A stretch of 64,000 nt of DNA. Source: SAR324 cluster bacterium. GTDB lineage: Bacteria; SAR324; NAC60-12. Positions 7,500 through 17,700 of this stretch are shown here, piece after piece. The notes under the pieces were generated by a model that searched no databases, was not told the origin of the DNA, and saw only the letters and a program-made list of their open reading frames with translations. The first letter of the stretch is position 1. Every line of letters begins with the position of its first letter. Location: NCBI GenBank assembly GCA_028281495.1, contig JANQJU010000069.1, positions 93,716 through 157,715 on the forward strand, written 5' to 3'. Position numbers and translations under genes: made by a program.

Positions 7500-9101
7500 A
7501 TGCGAGGTGTTGTAAAGGGGGTCATAGCAACGGGAATGTTCCTCAGTTTGCTCGTAACAGTCGGTTGGGCAAAAGGCCCAAACTACCTTCGGTTGTCATC
7601 GCAAGCTGCAATCCCAACACTGGATCCCGGATTGTCAGAAGCTTCTATTTCGATTCAAGTGATTGAGCAATTGTTTCTGGGATTGACAGACTATGATCCA
7701 AAGACCTTCGAGGTGGCTCCAGAATTGGCTGAAAGTTGGACTTCAAATGAGGATAGCACGGTATATACCTTCAAGCTGCGTCAGGATGTGAAATGGACTG
7801 ATGGCAAACCTGTCACGGCCCATGACATCGTCTATGCGTTGCGCCGTAACGTGGATCCCAAAACGGTCTCACCTTACGCCAGCACGCTCCATTTCATTAA
7901 AAATGCGGCAGACATTTTAGAAAACAAAATGGCTCCCGATCAACTCGCTGTGAAAGCACTTGATGATTATACAGTCGAGTTCACCTTAAACACTCCGGCT
8001 GGATTTTTTCCTGCCGTTGCGGGGTTATGGTCCTATCGGCCAGTTCGTCAGGATATTATTGAAAAATATGGAGATCGGTGGACGGAACCTGCCAATATCG
8101 TCACGAATGGATCGTATCGTTTGACGGAATGGAAAAAGGGAGATCGCATCGTGCTCAAAGCCAACCCCGATTATTTTAGCGAAGTGGGAATTCCCGAAGT
8201 TCACTATTACATCATTCCCGAAATGGCGACTGCTTTAGCCATGTTTGAAAACGACGAACTCGATCTGTTGAACAACGACCATACTCCGGTGCCAGACCCC
8301 GATTTGGAACGTCTCCGCAATGATTCCCAACTGAGCAAAGAACTGAGTTTTCAAAAATCCCTCTGCAACTACTACATCGCGTTCAACAATCAAAAACCCC
8401 CAGTGGACAACCATTTGGTTCGCAAAGCCATTGTCGCTGCAATTGATCGCAAAGCGATTGCTGAGCGCATCCTAAAAAATGGTTGGCAGCCGGCCACAAC
8501 CCACACTCCCCCTCCGATTTTCGGAAATGTGGCCGATGAAGGCATTGGGATCAAGTATGATCCCGCTCAAGCTAAAAAGTGGCTGGCCGAAGCCGGTTAT
8601 CCGGATGGCAAGGGGTTTCCTGAAATCACGTACATGTACAACACCCACGACCAACATTCGAAGATTGCTCAGGCCATGCAAGCGTTGTTGCGCCGGAATT
8701 TGGGCATCAACATCCGTTTGGCGAATCAAGAATGGAAGGTGTTCATTCAAACTCGAAAATCCCCCGATGCCCCTCACATGACACGCTACGCTTGGTGTGC
8801 GGATTATATGGATGCGCATAATTTTTTATTTGATGTGCTCCATCCCACCAAATCTGAAAATGAGATCAAATGGAACAATCAAGAATTTGCCGATCTGATA
8901 GAAAAGGCTGTGATCAGTTCCGATCCTGTAGAACGCAAAAAATTATATCGTGAAGCAGAAATCATCTTGAATGAAAAAGAAACAGCGGTGGGCATGCTGT
9001 TTTACTATGCGGATCCTACTCTCGTGAAATCGCGGGTCACTCAGTGGGCTAAAATGCCACTAGGCGGCAATCAATTGCGTAACTGGCGTTTGGCTCCTTA
9101 A
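7500..9101 (+). CDS. oppA: Oligopeptide ABC transporter substrate-binding protein
   Basis: A 533-residue SBP_bac_5 (OppA/DppA-type) protein. An N-terminal signal peptide (MRGVVKGVIATGMFLSLLVTVGWA) precedes the mature domain with family signatures ATLDPG-like SQAAIPTLDP, FLGLTDYD, APELAESW and TFKLRQDVKWTDGKPVTA. Length is standard. It captures peptides (or nickel/other small ligands, which the family also covers) in the periplasm and hands them to OppBC. The ATG has an excellent ribosome-binding site (GAAGGAGG). oppB follows after 27 nt in the same direction, so this is the first gene of the opp operon. The 223-nt divergent region upstream must hold its promoter. Confidence 0.93.
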   Translation: MRGVVKGVIATGMFLSLLVTVGWAKGPNYLRLSSQAAIPTLDPGLSEASISIQVIEQLFLGLTDYDPKTFEVAPELAESWTSNEDSTVYTFKLRQDVKWTDGKPVTAHDIVYALRRNVDPKTVSPYASTLHFIKNAADILENKMAPDQLAVKALDDYTVEFTLNTPAGFFPAVAGLWSYRPVRQDIIEKYGDRWTEPANIVTNGSYRLTEWKKGDRIVLKANPDYFSEVGIPEVHYYIIPEMATALAMFENDELDLLNNDHTPVPDPDLERLRNDSQLSKELSFQKSLCNYYIAFNNQKPPVDNHLVRKAIVAAIDRKAIAERILKNGWQPATTHTPPPIFGNVADEGIGIKYDPAQAKKWLAEAGYPDGKGFPEITYMYNTHDQHSKIAQAMQALLRRNLGINIRLANQEWKVFIQTRKSPDAPHMTRYAWCADYMDAHNFLFDVLHPTKSENEIKWNNQEFADLIEKAVISSDPVERKKLYREAEIILNEKETAVGMLFYYADPTLVKSRVTQWAKMPLGGNQLRNWRLAP

Positions 9102-9128
9102 GCCTCTGAACCCCAAGCGGAGGCACTT

Positions 9129-10046
9129 ATGCTGAACTTTATTATCCGTCGAGCGTTTACGGCATTGGTGACCATGTTGGTGCTCACCACGTTATTGTTT
9201 TTCTTGCTGCGAGCAATCCCTGGAGGACCATTCGATTCCGAAAAAGCCTTGCCTCCTGCGGTACAAGCCAACTTGCTCAAAAAATATGGACTCGATAAAC
9301 CCCTGCCTGAACAGTTCTTGCGATATGTTGGCAACATTCTGATCGGAGATTTGGGACCGTCCTACAGCAGTCCTGGGCGGTCTGTGAATGAAATCATTGC
9401 GTCTCGTTTGCCCATCTCCGCAGAGCTGGGGTTGTGGTCCATCTTACTCGCCTTGTGCTTAGGGGTTCCGTTAGGAGTCCTTTCCGCCTATTACCACAAT
9501 ACCAGTATCGATTACGCTGCCAGCTTCTTTGCCCTACTTGGACGAAGTATTCCCAACATGGCCTTAGGACCGCTCTTGATTGTGGTATTTGGACTCACAC
9601 TGCAATGGCTCCCTGTGGCCCGGTGGGCCAGTTGGGATGCTCGCATTTTGCCCACACTGACTTTAGGGTTGTCTTCTTCGGCAGTCATTGCTCGGCTCAC
9701 CCGGGCGAGCATGCTTCAAATCATTCGAGAAGATTTCATCCGGCTTGCTCGTGCCAAAGGGCTTTCAGAAGGTCGAGTGATCATGAAGCATGCATTGCGG
9801 AACGCTCTGATTCCCGTCTTGAGCGTATTGGGACCGATGTTTGCGGTCCTACTGACCGGCACTTTGGTGGTGGAAAAAATATTTGCGATCCCCGGTTTAG
9901 GCAGCGAATTTTTGATCAGCATCACCAACCGAGATTACCCATTGGTCATGGGCACCACCTTATTGTTCGGCTTTGTGCTCATCATCGCCAACACGTTGGT
10001 AGATATCGGTTATGCGGTGGTCGATCCCAGGATTCGGTTGTCCTGA
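9129..10046 (+). CDS. oppB: Oligopeptide ABC transporter permease (OppB-type)
   Basis: A 305-residue inner-membrane permease. It has the OppB layout: a first membrane helix at residues 10-30, a periplasmic loop with LLKKYGLDKPLPEQFLRYVGN, and five further membrane helices. The EAA loop that contacts the ATPase is seen as RLARAKGLSEGRVIMKHALRNALIP. It should pair with OppC to form the translocation path. In a normal opp operon oppC follows directly; here an inverted 2.2-kb block and an AT-rich gap intervene before oppC at 12587. Confidence 0.93.
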   Translation: MLNFIIRRAFTALVTMLVLTTLLFFLLRAIPGGPFDSEKALPPAVQANLLKKYGLDKPLPEQFLRYVGNILIGDLGPSYSSPGRSVNEIIASRLPISAELGLWSILLALCLGVPLGVLSAYYHNTSIDYAASFFALLGRSIPNMALGPLLIVVFGLTLQWLPVARWASWDARILPTLTLGLSSSAVIARLTRASMLQIIREDFIRLARAKGLSEGRVIMKHALRNALIPVLSVLGPMFAVLLTGTLVVEKIFAIPGLGSEFLISITNRDYPLVMGTTLLFGFVLIIANTLVDIGYAVVDPRIRLS

Positions 10047-10115
10047 TAGGATGGGGGAGAAGGTGCCGACAGCGGCATGAAACAAGATGAGAGCTTTTGG
10101 ATCATGTTATCGTAA

Positions 10116-11516
10116 CTATCTCCCAACCCATAGCCCTGTTGTTCCATTGGCAGCCGTAGCTTGAAAAAAGACGTGGCTGGTTCCAGCATGGAAATGATGA
10201 GGAGACGAGGAGGTTGCCCCGATTGCAATGTCTTGAACCAAGGTTGTTCCTAATGCGGTGCCATCGCTTATCCACAACTCAACTCCGTTTTCACCGTCAT
10301 CGGCGGCAAACCACAATTTGCTTTCTAAGGCAGCCGCGAGCGGTAGGGATGATGTCTCAACGCTAATGCTCGCATTTTCGTTGGGATCTGAGGAAGAGCT
10401 TCCCACTGAGATATCTTTAACAAGGGAAGTGCCGGCTTCCGTTCCATCGCTGATCCAAAGCTCTCGGCCATGTACTCCATCATCTGCGAAAAAGAAAACA
10501 TGGCTTTCCCCCGCAACGAGCGTGTCGGGATTGGCAGAACCCTCACCAAGAAAGATGTCTTTGACTAGCTGAGTGCCTTCAGGGGTACCATCACTCACCC
10601 AAAGCTCTTGGCCGTGTTCTCCGTCATCTGCACGAAAAAAGAGGCGACCTCCTGTTGAAACGATTCGACTGATTTTTCCAAACACGGAAGCAGCAAAGGA
10701 CTTGAGTTCAATACTTCCTTCAACGCTGCCATCGCTAAGCCACAAACTCTCGTTGCGGCCATTCTCAACTGTAAAGACGAGATGATCACCAAATACAGCG
10801 ATAGTTCGGCTGTTTCCTGTGGTATCAAAAAAAAGATGAGTTCCTTCAGCGGTTCCATCGCTCAACCATAAGCTGGCGCCAAACTGGAAGAAAAGACGAT
10901 TTCCTATGGCTACCATTGCTCCAACAGTGTTGTTGTTGGGATTGTCCTCAAAAACATAAAACATATTTGTTCCTGCTCGCGTGCCATCTGTTTTCCACAG
11001 GCCATCCTCAAGATCGTTTGAAGTAGCGCTGAAGAAAACATTTTCAGGAGTCACGATCAGTTGATCTGCTGCACGCAAGAAATTAGAAAAGAGCAGTTCG
11101 GTACCTGAATCAGTGCCGTCACTGAGCCATAATTCAGTTGCATTTGCGAGATCTCCAAAGTCATTCACATAACTTCCTGTAGCCAGAATTGCTTTGTCTC
11201 GAAAAGCTTTTGGTTGACCGAACGAATCTGGAGAAAAATCACGAATCAATGATGTTTCCTCGACTGTACCCTTGCTGATCCACAAAGAACTGGCGTTGTT
11301 GTGGCTTAACTCATCACGGCTACCATCGTCAGCTCGCAGATATAGATGGTCATTTATGATACTTAGACCACTTTGAAAGGATGAAGATTTAGACACAAGG
11401 AAAACAGTCGATGGGGTGGTTGAGAAGCTTTTTGGACTGCCATCATTGTTGCCTTTTCCCATACAAGCAGTGCATAAAAAACTTCCCAAAATGATGAGCC
11501 ATAAACCATGTTGCAT
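10116..11516 (-). CDS. ELWxxDGT-repeat lipoprotein
   Basis: A 466-residue exported protein with at least eight copies of the ELWxSDGTxxGT repeat spaced about 45-50 residues, a pattern known as the ELWxxDGT or hyalin-like repeat and expected to build a beta-propeller-like surface protein. The start at 11516 gives a signal peptide with a cysteine (LGSFLCTAC) suitable for lipidation, though the residue at -3 is not canonical. The start lies one base after the stop of the upstream decayed subtilase gene, with AGAGG before it. It is inserted on the opposite strand between oppB and oppC, so it is not functionally linked to them. Role on the cell surface unknown. Confidence 0.82.
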   Translation of the reverse strand: MQHGLWLIILGSFLCTACMGKGNNDGSPKSFSTTPSTVFLVSKSSSFQSGLSIINDHLYLRADDGSRDELSHNNASSLWISKGTVEETSLIRDFSPDSFGQPKAFRDKAILATGSYVNDFGDLANATELWLSDGTDSGTELLFSNFLRAADQLIVTPENVFFSATSNDLEDGLWKTDGTRAGTNMFYVFEDNPNNNTVGAMVAIGNRLFFQFGASLWLSDGTAEGTHLFFDTTGNSRTIAVFGDHLVFTVENGRNESLWLSDGSVEGSIELKSFAASVFGKISRIVSTGGRLFFRADDGEHGQELWVSDGTPEGTQLVKDIFLGEGSANPDTLVAGESHVFFFADDGVHGRELWISDGTEAGTSLVKDISVGSSSSDPNENASISVETSSLPLAAALESKLWFAADDGENGVELWISDGTALGTTLVQDIAIGATSSSPHHFHAGTSHVFFQATAANGTTGLWVGR

Positions 11517-11517
11517 G

Positions 11518-12238
11518 TCAGCCTCTTGGCAAATTATGGACATTACAATAATTTTCATCCCCTTGATCAGCCAAACCGAAACTCACTCCAGGTTTAATCA
11601 ACGAAGGGGGAATAGGTGGGTTGAAGCCGTTGTCGTAACGGTTTGCTGCTCGGCGGATGACCAGAGTGTAATTGCCCGTTTGGTTCGTACAAAAGTCGAC
11701 CACTTCCGAGGTGTTGCCTTGGGATGTGGACGAGGTGAAGGTTTGGCCATTTGGCGCTTCCACATATAAGTTAATATCCATTTGGGGTTCACCATTGGTT
11801 TTGTAAAGAGGCCACTTGCCGGGGTCACTCCAAGCAATAGAACCTTTATAACGACGATTGGGTGAAGTTACCCAGAAAGGCAATCGAATCTCGCCTGTAT
11901 TGTTGCTGCCAAACCAATCATGATTTTGCCCCTCAAATTAACCGATATAACGGTATGCACTATTACGAAAACCTACGGAACCAGCTCCATCTTGCGTGCT
12001 TACCGCTTCCTCAACACCATCCCCGTTTTCATCACCATGCGGATTAATCCGTGCTCCTCCCATCAAAGTTCTGAGGGCTTTTCCATCGGCTGGGGGTTTT
12101 GGGTTGGCGGTTTGAAATTGGAATAGGTGAGTTCTATGCCATCCAGGATTCGCTTTAACAAGCGAATCTGTTCTTGCTCAGGAAGTGTGTTCAAAGAATA
12201 CATGAAATGCGAGAAAACCTTGGCAAAAAAATCTATTT
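11518..12238 (-). pseudogene. Decayed C-terminal part of a subtilisin-like protease
   Basis: Reading leftward, about 240 codons resemble the region after the catalytic domain of large secreted subtilases: LPEQEQIRLLKRILDGIELTY, then ALRTLMGGARINPHGDENGDG, then GSVGFRNSAYRYIG, then a beta-sandwich with LYVEAPNGQTFTSSTSQGNTSEVVDF. The frame is broken: after the first segment (MEKPSEL) it meets a stop and continues in another frame, and an in-frame TAA follows YRYIG. No catalytic Asp, His or Ser is present. The last open part (11518-11883) may be expressed but lacks its own export signal. I read it as a remnant of a larger gene, with the ELWxxDGT gene directly behind it. The exact 5' limit is uncertain. 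Confidence 0.7.
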
Positions 12239-12586
12239 AGGAAGTACATCAATTATTGTAACTCACGATTAGAATTAATTTCCAAACGTTATTAGTAAAG
12301 TTCGAAAAAACTCGAACACATGTAGTAAAAGTTGCAATAGGGACCACTTTGAATTTTTCATCTTTTGAAAGAATTAAAATGATAACGAATGAATAAGAAA
12401 GCAAGTAAGGTAAAAAAACTTTGATAAGTAAAAATTGATAGGAAACTCAAAAATGATACCTAAGTTTTTGCGATGTTTATTGTTCATAGAAAAATGACAT
12501 CACAATGTCGTCAATTGCGAGTAGTGTAGTCGATAGGCTAATCACAACTGCTTTTTCAAATGCATGATATCCGCTAAGGAGCACCT
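12239..12586. other. AT-rich gap before oppC
   Basis: About 350 bases without a supportable gene, clearly more AT-rich than the flanks. Because the inverted block cuts oppC off from oppA-oppB, this stretch must supply a promoter if oppC-oppD are expressed; I cannot assign one with confidence. Confidence 0.5.
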
Positions 12587-13552
12587 ATGGAAACCACAAA
12601 TGCATCACAGGAAACGACCCCCACAATTCCAGCGGAACTAACCAAAGGGGAAAGCCTGAGTAAAAAAGCATGGCGTCGTTTTTTGAAGAATCGTTTGGCG
12701 GTCGCAAGTGGTTTGTTTTTGATTGCATTGATCCTGGTGGCGATTTTTGCACCGTGGATTGCTCCCAAGCACTTTGCAGAAGACGACATCTTTGCCACGT
12801 ATGAGAAGCCCGGGGAGTTGTTTATTCTCGGGGCGGATTTTTTAGGACGGGATGTATTGAGCCGAGTGATTTATGGAGCACGCGTGTCGCTTTCGGTCGC
12901 GTTCATTGCATCGCTGGTGAGTTTTTTGGTGGGGCTGATTTATGGCATGACGGCCGGATTCATTGGCGGCAAAGTCGATGAGTGGATGATGCGATTTGTC
13001 GATCTAGTGTATGCCATTCCTGGACTCATCTTAGTGATTTTGATCATGGTGTATTTCCGTTCCGGAGATCCAGCAACGTTTGAAGGAGCCAAAGCGGTAT
13101 TGTATCAAATCGATGCTTCCATGGGGGGGTTGCTGACGATCTTCATTGGCATCGCCATTACATCGTGGATCACGATGGCTCGGATAGCGCGTGGGGAGAC
13201 GTTGTCTTTAAAACAACGGGAATTTGTGCAAAACGCGGTGGCCCAAGGCATCAGCCGCCCTCGGATCATTTTCAAGCACCTGTTGCCCAATATGGTAGGG
13301 CCTTGTGTGGTGGCAGAATCGGTGGCGATTCCTGATTATATTTTGACAGAAGCCTTCTTGAGTTTCATTGGCATTGGCGTCAACCCACCCACGCCTAGTT
13401 GGGGAGCGATGATTGCGGAAGCGTCGGATGCTCTGCGTTCACATCCGCATTTGTTGTTTCCTCCAGTGATCATCATGGTGCTCACCGTGCTGGCATTCAA
13501 TTTCATTGGAGACGGTTTGCGAGATGCTCTCGATCCCAAACTTCAAGAATGA
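12587..13552 (+). CDS. oppC: Oligopeptide ABC transporter permease (OppC-type)
   Basis: A 321-residue permease with an N-terminal cytoplasmic extension, a first membrane helix (residues 38-58), the GADFLGRDVLSRVIYGARVSL segment typical of OppC/DppC, and five more helices. The EAA loop appears as FVQNAVAQGISRPRIIFKHLLPNMVGP. The start at 12587 has AAGGAG upstream. The stop overlaps the start of oppD by ATGA. It completes the OppB partner subunit although the two genes are 2.5 kb apart. Confidence 0.93.
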   Translation: METTNASQETTPTIPAELTKGESLSKKAWRRFLKNRLAVASGLFLIALILVAIFAPWIAPKHFAEDDIFATYEKPGELFILGADFLGRDVLSRVIYGARVSLSVAFIASLVSFLVGLIYGMTAGFIGGKVDEWMMRFVDLVYAIPGLILVILIMVYFRSGDPATFEGAKAVLYQIDASMGGLLTIFIGIAITSWITMARIARGETLSLKQREFVQNAVAQGISRPRIIFKHLLPNMVGPCVVAESVAIPDYILTEAFLSFIGIGVNPPTPSWGAMIAEASDALRSHPHLLFPPVIIMVLTVLAFNFIGDGLRDALDPKLQE

Positions 13553-14649
13553 GAAAACGTATGTCTGAAAATCGTCACGACTTTTCAAGCCAACCCTCTA
13601 TGGATCCACGGTCTTTTGATCAACCCTCTTTCGGTCCACAATCTTCTGGTTCCGGTGCTCCCCATCTCGATGCTAACAACCTTCTGGAAGTTCAAGGTTT
13701 GGAGGTGGGTTTTTTGCTACGGGGGCGAATGGCCAAAGCGATTCATCATTTGAATCTCACCTTAAAGCGCGGGGAAACTTTGGGGTTGGTCGGAGAAAGC
13801 GGGTGTGGCAAAAGCGTGACCAGCTTAGCCATCATGCGTCTCATTCCAGAGCCAGGGCAGATTTTAGGCGGCAAGATTATGTTTCAGGGAGAGGATCTGT
13901 TGCAAAAAAGCAAATCTCAGATTCGAGGCATTCGAGGGAACCGCATCGCTATGATCTTCCAAGACCCTATGACGGCACTCAACCCAGTATTTACGATTGG
14001 AGACCAGTTGGTCGAGCCGATTTTGCTGCATAAAAAGATCTCCAAAGCCGAGGCCTTAGACCGTGCCGAAGCTTTGTTGGTCGAAGTGGGACTGCCCCAT
14101 CCGAATCAGCAGTTGAATCGCTATCCCCATGAACTGAGTGGGGGGCAACGTCAACGGGTGGTGATTGCGATGGCTTTGAGCTGTGAACCCGATCTCCTGA
14201 TTGCAGATGAACCGACTACCGCATTGGATGTCACTATCCAAGCGCAGATCCTCGAACTGATGGCTGCTTTGCAAGAAAAATATCACACGGGTATTTTGCT
14301 GATCACCCACGATCTGGGGGTCATTGCCGAAACAGCAGATCGTGTGGCCATCATGTATGCTGGGGATATCGTGGAAATGAGCGATGTTCAGACGCTATTT
14401 GACGCATCCCGGCATCCCTACACTCAAGGCTTGATGGCCTCCATGCCTTCCCTGGATACCAATCTTTCAACCCATCACCGCTTGTTCAACATTCCTGGAC
14501 GAGTGCCCAGTTTGTTGGAAATGCCTTCCGGATGTCGATTCCAAAATCGATGCATGCTGGCCGATGAAGAATGCAGCCAAGACTACCCGGGCTTGTATTC
14601 CTCAGACGAGCAGGAAAGCACCCATGTGTGGCGTTGTATCAAGGTATAG
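13549..14649 (+). CDS. oppD: Oligopeptide ABC transporter ATP-binding protein (OppD-type)
   Basis: A 366-residue ATPase. Walker A is GESGCGKS (82-89), the signature is LSGGQRQRV, Walker B is LLIADEPTTALD and the switch histidine is in LLITHDLGV. The C-terminal extension has the OppD/DppD cysteine pattern (GCRFQNRCMLADEEC) of the oligopeptide-transporter domain. The ATG at 13549 overlaps the oppC stop (ATGA); an ATG at 13561 is possible. The first 45 residues are low-complexity, with repeated D/SFDQPSFGP-like motifs, unlike standard OppD. No oppF follows: the next gene is uvrA. The partner ATPase must be encoded elsewhere or OppD acts as a homodimer. Confidence 0.92.
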   Translation: MRKRMSENRHDFSSQPSMDPRSFDQPSFGPQSSGSGAPHLDANNLLEVQGLEVGFLLRGRMAKAIHHLNLTLKRGETLGLVGESGCGKSVTSLAIMRLIPEPGQILGGKIMFQGEDLLQKSKSQIRGIRGNRIAMIFQDPMTALNPVFTIGDQLVEPILLHKKISKAEALDRAEALLVEVGLPHPNQQLNRYPHELSGGQRQRVVIAMALSCEPDLLIADEPTTALDVTIQAQILELMAALQEKYHTGILLITHDLGVIAETADRVAIMYAGDIVEMSDVQTLFDASRHPYTQGLMASMPSLDTNLSTHHRLFNIPGRVPSLLEMPSGCRFQNRCMLADEECSQDYPGLYSSDEQESTHVWRCIKV

Positions 14650-14674
14650 CTCTCTTGTCCTTCACCCCTAAACA

Positions 14675-14688
14675 AGCTATGCATAGCT
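14675..14688. promoter_or_regulatory. Perfect 14-bp palindrome upstream of uvrA
   Basis: AGCTATGCATAGCT is a perfect inverted repeat about 70 bp before the uvrA start and 25 bp after the oppD stop. It could be an operator for uvrA. It does not match the classical enterobacterial LexA box, so an SOS link is only a guess. Confidence 0.3.
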
Positions 14689-14759
14689 CCTGATCTAGCT
14701 GCCCTCCCTGATCAACCAATCCGTGTTCCTTCCTTCGGATTTTCTAACAGTCGAGTCCT

Positions 14760-17700
14760 ATGGCCAAAGATAAAAATGAAATCGTCGTGGTTGGTGCGAG
14801 CGAGCACAACCTCAAAAACGTCAGTGTGACCATTCCCCGCGACACTCTCACCGTGTTTACCGGAGTGAGTGGTTCTGGTAAATCTTCTTTAGCTTTTGAT
14901 ACCATCTTCAAAGAAGGACAACGGCGTTTTGTCGAGTCGTTGTCGGCTTATGCCCGCCAGTTTTTGGGACAAACCGAAAAGCCCAAAGTCGAACACATTG
15001 AAGGCTTGAGTCCTACCATTTCAGTGGATCAAAAAACGGTCAACCGCAACCCTCGTTCGACGGTGGGCACCATCACCGAAATTTATGACCATTACCGTCT
15101 ATTGTTTGCCCGCTTGGGCATACCGCATTGTCCACAATGTGGTACCGAAATCACCACCCAAAACCCCGACCAAATCACAGACCACGCTTATATCGATGCT
15201 TTCGAGGAGCCTTGTTTGATCTTGGCCCCAATGGTCAAAGAACGGAAGGGCGAATATCGTAAAGAACTGGAAGAGTGGCATCGTGAAGGGTTCTTGCGTG
15301 CTCGGATCGACGGTGAAATCCGCCGGTTGGACGAAGACATCCAGTTGGATCGCTACTTCAAACATTCCATCGATTTGGTGATCGACCGACTCACTCTCAC
15401 GGCTAAGGAAAAAAGTCGTTTCACGGAAGGGGTGGAACAAGCTCTGAAATTGGCAGAGGGTTTGGTGCTGCTGCATTATCGGGGACACGATCATTTATTC
15501 AGCCAACTGATGGCATGCCCCAGCTGCCAGATCGCAATTCCCGAAATGGAACCGCGTCTCTTTTCTTTCAATGCTCCCCAAGGGGCCTGTCAAACGTGCA
15601 ATGGTTTGGGCACCGTCACGGTGTTTAATGAAACGAAGCTCTGTGACGGAGAAAAGTCGTTGGAAGACGGTGCCTTCCGATTCGTGACAGAACGCGGGAA
15701 TATCTTGTTCACTCGGATCGACCAAGACCATTTTTCACTGCTGTATAAAAAGTTTGACATCGATCCACTGGTTCCGTGGAAGCAGCTCCCCAAACATCAA
15801 CGTGATCTGATTTTACATGGCAATGCAGACATTCCGATAGGTATCTCCAATGTGTTCAAATATGGCTCTCAAATGCGCAAACGGATCGTCAAGAAGGAGT
15901 GGCCGGGAGTCATTGCCATCCTCAAGTTTGTCAACAAATTTGTGAAAGCCGCCTTGGAGAAGTACCAAGAAAGCTTCCTGTGTGGAGACTGCAAAGGGCA
16001 TCGGCTCAACCCCGTGGCACTGGCGGTGAAGTTTCATGACGAGACGATTGAAACGCTCTCGTTAATGTCGATTGAAGAGTCCTTGGAATTTTTCCACGGT
16101 CTCACGCTGAACGACAAAGAGCGGCTCATTGGGCGTGACATTTTCCGTGAAATCCGAAGTCGTCTGAAGTTTTTGAATGATGTGGGGGTGGGGTATCTAA
16201 CTTTAAACCGTTCTGCGGCAACGCTGTCTGGAGGAGAAGGGCAGCGTATTCGCTTGGCATCCCAAGTGGGGTCTGGTTTGCAAGGGGTTTTGTATGTGCT
16301 GGATGAACCTTCGATTGGCCTGCATCAGAGTGATAACCAGAAACTCATCTATACTCTGCAAATGCTGCGTGATCGAGGCAACACGGTGTTTGTGGTCGAA
16401 CATGACGAAGAAACCATTGCTGCCGCAGATCACATCATCGATATAGGCCCCACTGCTGGAAAACAAGGGGGGCATATTACAGCGCAAGGTTCTCTCCGCA
16501 CGATCATTTCGGCTGAGAACTCGGTGACTGGTCAGTTCATGGCACGTCAAGAGAGAATTGAGCTTCCCGACAACCGGCGCCAACCAAACGGCACCCAACT
16601 CCAAGTGCTGGGAGCAGCGTTGCATAATCTGCAAGGCATTGACGTGACGATTCCCTTAGGATTGTTTGTAGCTGTTGCTGGAGTTTCCGGTTCGGGGAAG
16701 TCGTCTTTGATTGATGGTATTCTAAAAAAAGCGTTGTCGCAGCATCTTCACAACAGCAAAGACCAACCAGGGCCACATCGGCACATCACTGGGATCGACC
16801 ACATCGACCGGGTGATTGAAATCGACCAATCGCCTATCGGGCGTACCCCTCGGAGCAATCCGGCAACCTACACCAAAGTTTTTGATGAAATTCGTAAACT
16901 GTTTGCTGCGGTTCCGGAATCCAAAGCTCGTGGTTACAAACCCGGACGATTCTCGTTCAATGTCAAAGGAGGGCGTTGTGAGGACTGCCAAGGTGCTGGT
17001 GTACAAACCATCGAAATGCAGTTTCTTAGCGATGTGCAGATTCCTTGCGATACCTGCCAAGGCAAGCGTTTCAATGCCGAGACACTCCAGATTTTCTATA
17101 AAGGCAAAACCATCTACGATGTACTGGAAATGACGGTCAATGAAGCCGCTGAATTCTTTGCTGCCCATCCAACGATCATTCGTACCTTGAAGACATTGCA
17201 AAGTGTGGGATTGAGTTACGTTCACTTAGGGCAACCTTCCACGACGCTTTCGGGAGGTGAAGCACAGCGTGTGAAACTCGCTTCGGAACTGCGTAAAAAA
17301 GCTACCGGCAAAACTTTATACATCCTGGACGAACCCACCACTGGTTTGCATTTCCAAGATATCCGTTTGTTGCTCAGCTGTTTGAACACCTTGGTTGATC
17401 AAGGCAATACCGTACTGGTGATTGAGCATAATCTAGACGTGTTGAAGGTGGCCGATTACGTTGTTGAACTTGGTCCGGGGGGCGGAAAATATGGAGGGAG
17501 TGTGGTCTGTCAAGGCACGCCAGAACAGATTGCCCAGCATGAGGAATCGTTAACCGGTCGATTTCTAAAACCAGTATTGGGAGATCCCATGAATTGGATC
17601 GAAGTGGCGAATTCTCAGAAGAAACGAAAAGTCACAAATCGATCAGAGGTACGGAATATTCAGATCAAAGGCGCGTCCAAAAACAATCTGAAGCATGTGG

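Noticed and set aside
10258..10572. Rightward frame opposite the ELWxxDGT gene
   Set aside because: Antisense to regular protein repeats; its own repeats simply mirror these.
10047..12586. Insertion sequence or transposon between oppB and oppC
   Set aside because: No transposase, terminal inverted repeats or target duplication seen; only an inverted lipoprotein gene and protease remnant.
14675..14688. LexA/SOS box for uvrA
   Set aside because: The palindrome AGCTATGCATAGCT does not match the known CTGT-N8-ACAG or Gram-positive boxes; kept only as an unassigned palindrome.
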